Source: Methylotuvimicrobium buryatense 5G
GTDB taxonomy: Bacteria; Pseudomonadota; Gammaproteobacteria; Methylococcales; Methylomonadaceae
Assembly (NCBI RefSeq): GCF_000341735.1
Contig: NZ_KB455575.1
Span: forward strand, 3,907,044 to 3,971,043
Reading direction: 5' to 3'
DNA length: 64,000 bases
Part shown: piece after piece, positions 63,294-64,000 of the stretch
Layout: each line of letters starts with the position of its first letter
How positions within the stretch are numbered: position 1 is the stretch's first letter
The notes under the pieces: model-generated
Seen by the model: only the letters and a program-made list of their open reading frames with translations
Told to the model about the DNA's origin: nothing
Databases searched by the model: none
Position numbers and translations under genes: made by a program

Positions 63294-63397
63294 CAATAGA
63301 ACACGGCTAATTCGGATCCGACAGATGTTCCTTAGGAACGAGCATGAAATAACTTAGACAACTGTTTTGGAAGGGGGGTTGGTGGCTCGATTGACCT

Positions 63398-63514
63398 CTA
63401 GCAGGACGGGGTTTGCAACCCCGTCCTAAACGTTTTGACTTTGGCCGAAGTTAGCAGAAATGTTTAGATCAAACCGAAACGTTGGGGACGGGTTAAATAA
63501 CCCGTCCCGCAGAA
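63398..63514. repeat. Family F paired-hairpin repeat (REP/BIME-like), copy F2
   Basis: ggacggggtttgcaaccccgtcc and gggacgggttaaataacccgtccc are arranged as in copy F1 at 57862-57980, with the same joining segment (taaacgttttgac, gaaatgtttag). It follows the oxygenase-like gene. The rest of 63294-63688 shows no gene; the last 100 bases may be the left end of the insertion sequence whose transposase follows. Confidence 0.8.
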
Positions 63515-63688
63515 GTGGCTACGACTGGCCACTGCTCGGACAATTGGCTGTATTCCTAAGTGGTTAAAAAATCCGATATGTTACCAATTAGCGTCATCAG
63601 TGTTTCTTTGTCTTTTTATTCGTAATCGTTTAGCCCCCCATCACTAAAAAAGTAGCATCTCCCGTTAAAACATGAAAAGCTATAGGAC

Positions 63689-64000
63689 ATGACGTTGAGC
63701 GACCGAGACCTTAGCCAAATGGACACGGACTATCTGGATGATTTGCCGGAGGGTGAGTTGCGTCCATTGAGTAAGCAACTGTTGGCGGATCTCAAAGAAG
63801 CCCGAGAACGACTCAAACAATCCCCGGATACGAGTTCGCGTCCGCCGTCATCCCGGGAGCCTTGGCAATCGAATCAATCCAGCGCCGAACCGTCGGAAGA
63901 AGCGCCGGCAACGGACGACTTGTCGGCACTGGATTCGTCTGAGTCTTCGTCAGATGACTTACCTAGCCAGGACTCGGCAACACCTCCGGCGGCGACCGGT
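63689..64000 (+). CDS. IS66-family-like transposase, N-terminal part (runs off the window)
   Basis: An open frame from ATG 63689 continues to the window edge (104 codons). It reads PLSKQLLADLKEARERLKQ then SPDTSSRPPSSREPW, the coiled-coil-plus-NSSNSSRPPSSD-type motif of the N-terminus of IS66/TnpC-like transposases. An acidic, Ser-rich linker follows (SSAEPSEEAPATDDLSALDS). The catalytic DDE part would lie beyond the window. The DDxD residues and the second end of the element cannot be checked here. Confidence 0.7.
   Translation, partial: MTLSDRDLSQMDTDYLDDLPEGELRPLSKQLLADLKEARERLKQSPDTSSRPPSSREPWQSNQSSAEPSEEAPATDDLSALDSSESSSDDLPSQDSATPPAATG

Overview
The window looks like chromosomal DNA of a gammaproteobacterium, most likely a methanotroph of the Methylomicrobium/Methylotuvimicrobium/Methylobacter type. 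This is inferred from gene order and protein style, not from a database match. It carries a complete gammaproteobacterial division and cell-wall (dcw) cluster ending in lpxC, and the rsmI/lpoA/yraN/diaA block. It also has an RseC protein, a CopB-type copper ATPase, membrane c-type cytochromes and a large pyruvate:ferredoxin oxidoreductase beside rnfC. I saw no tRNA or rRNA gene; the one clear RNA gene is rnpB.

Layout. 0-5.3 kb: the start of rnfC and a 1635-residue pyruvate:ferredoxin oxidoreductase with a fused ferredoxin, both on the minus strand. 5.3-12.3 kb: a gene graveyard of decayed EAL/PAS signalling pieces, a P-type ATPase N-terminus, a frameshifted small gene, a damaged umuDC operon, a decayed vapBC pair and several mobile repeats. 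Intact genes here are a small cytochrome, a PLD-type nuclease and lexA. 12.3-25.9 kb: acnA, copB, a membrane cytochrome, rseC, the AmmeMemoRadiSam triad (amrB-amrA divergent from amrS), two FtsX/MacB permeases, an alpha/beta hydrolase and a YaiI-family gene. 26.3-33.5 kb: a SPOR protein, recB, rlpA and recD, with no recC nearby. 34-39.4 kb: a DUF5610-like gene, diaA, yraN, lpoA, rsmI and rnpB.

40.3-59.2 kb is the dcw cluster: mraZ-rsmH-ftsL-ftsI-murE-murF-mraY-murD-ftsW-murG-murC-murB-ddl-ftsQ-ftsA-ftsZ, then lpxC after a gap. Most junctions overlap or are nearly contiguous, so most of the block is probably cotranscribed. A 10-bp-periodic array in front of mraZ looks like the MraZ operator. 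59.4-64 kb holds a diguanylate cyclase, a rubber-oxygenase (mpaB/Lcp)-like gene and the start of an IS66-like transposase.

The most distinctive feature is a set of small (about 120-310 bp) non-coding palindromic elements scattered between genes. Several have recognisable ends and perfect 9-12 bp flanking direct repeats, so they moved as transposon-like units. Some share internal hairpin cores while carrying different ends. Other points worth checking are an alphaproteobacterial-style LexA box (GTTC-N7-GTTC) between lexA and the broken umuDC operon, a 40-codon ORF translationally coupled to recD, and amrS lying directly upstream of two permeases with no visible ATPase.
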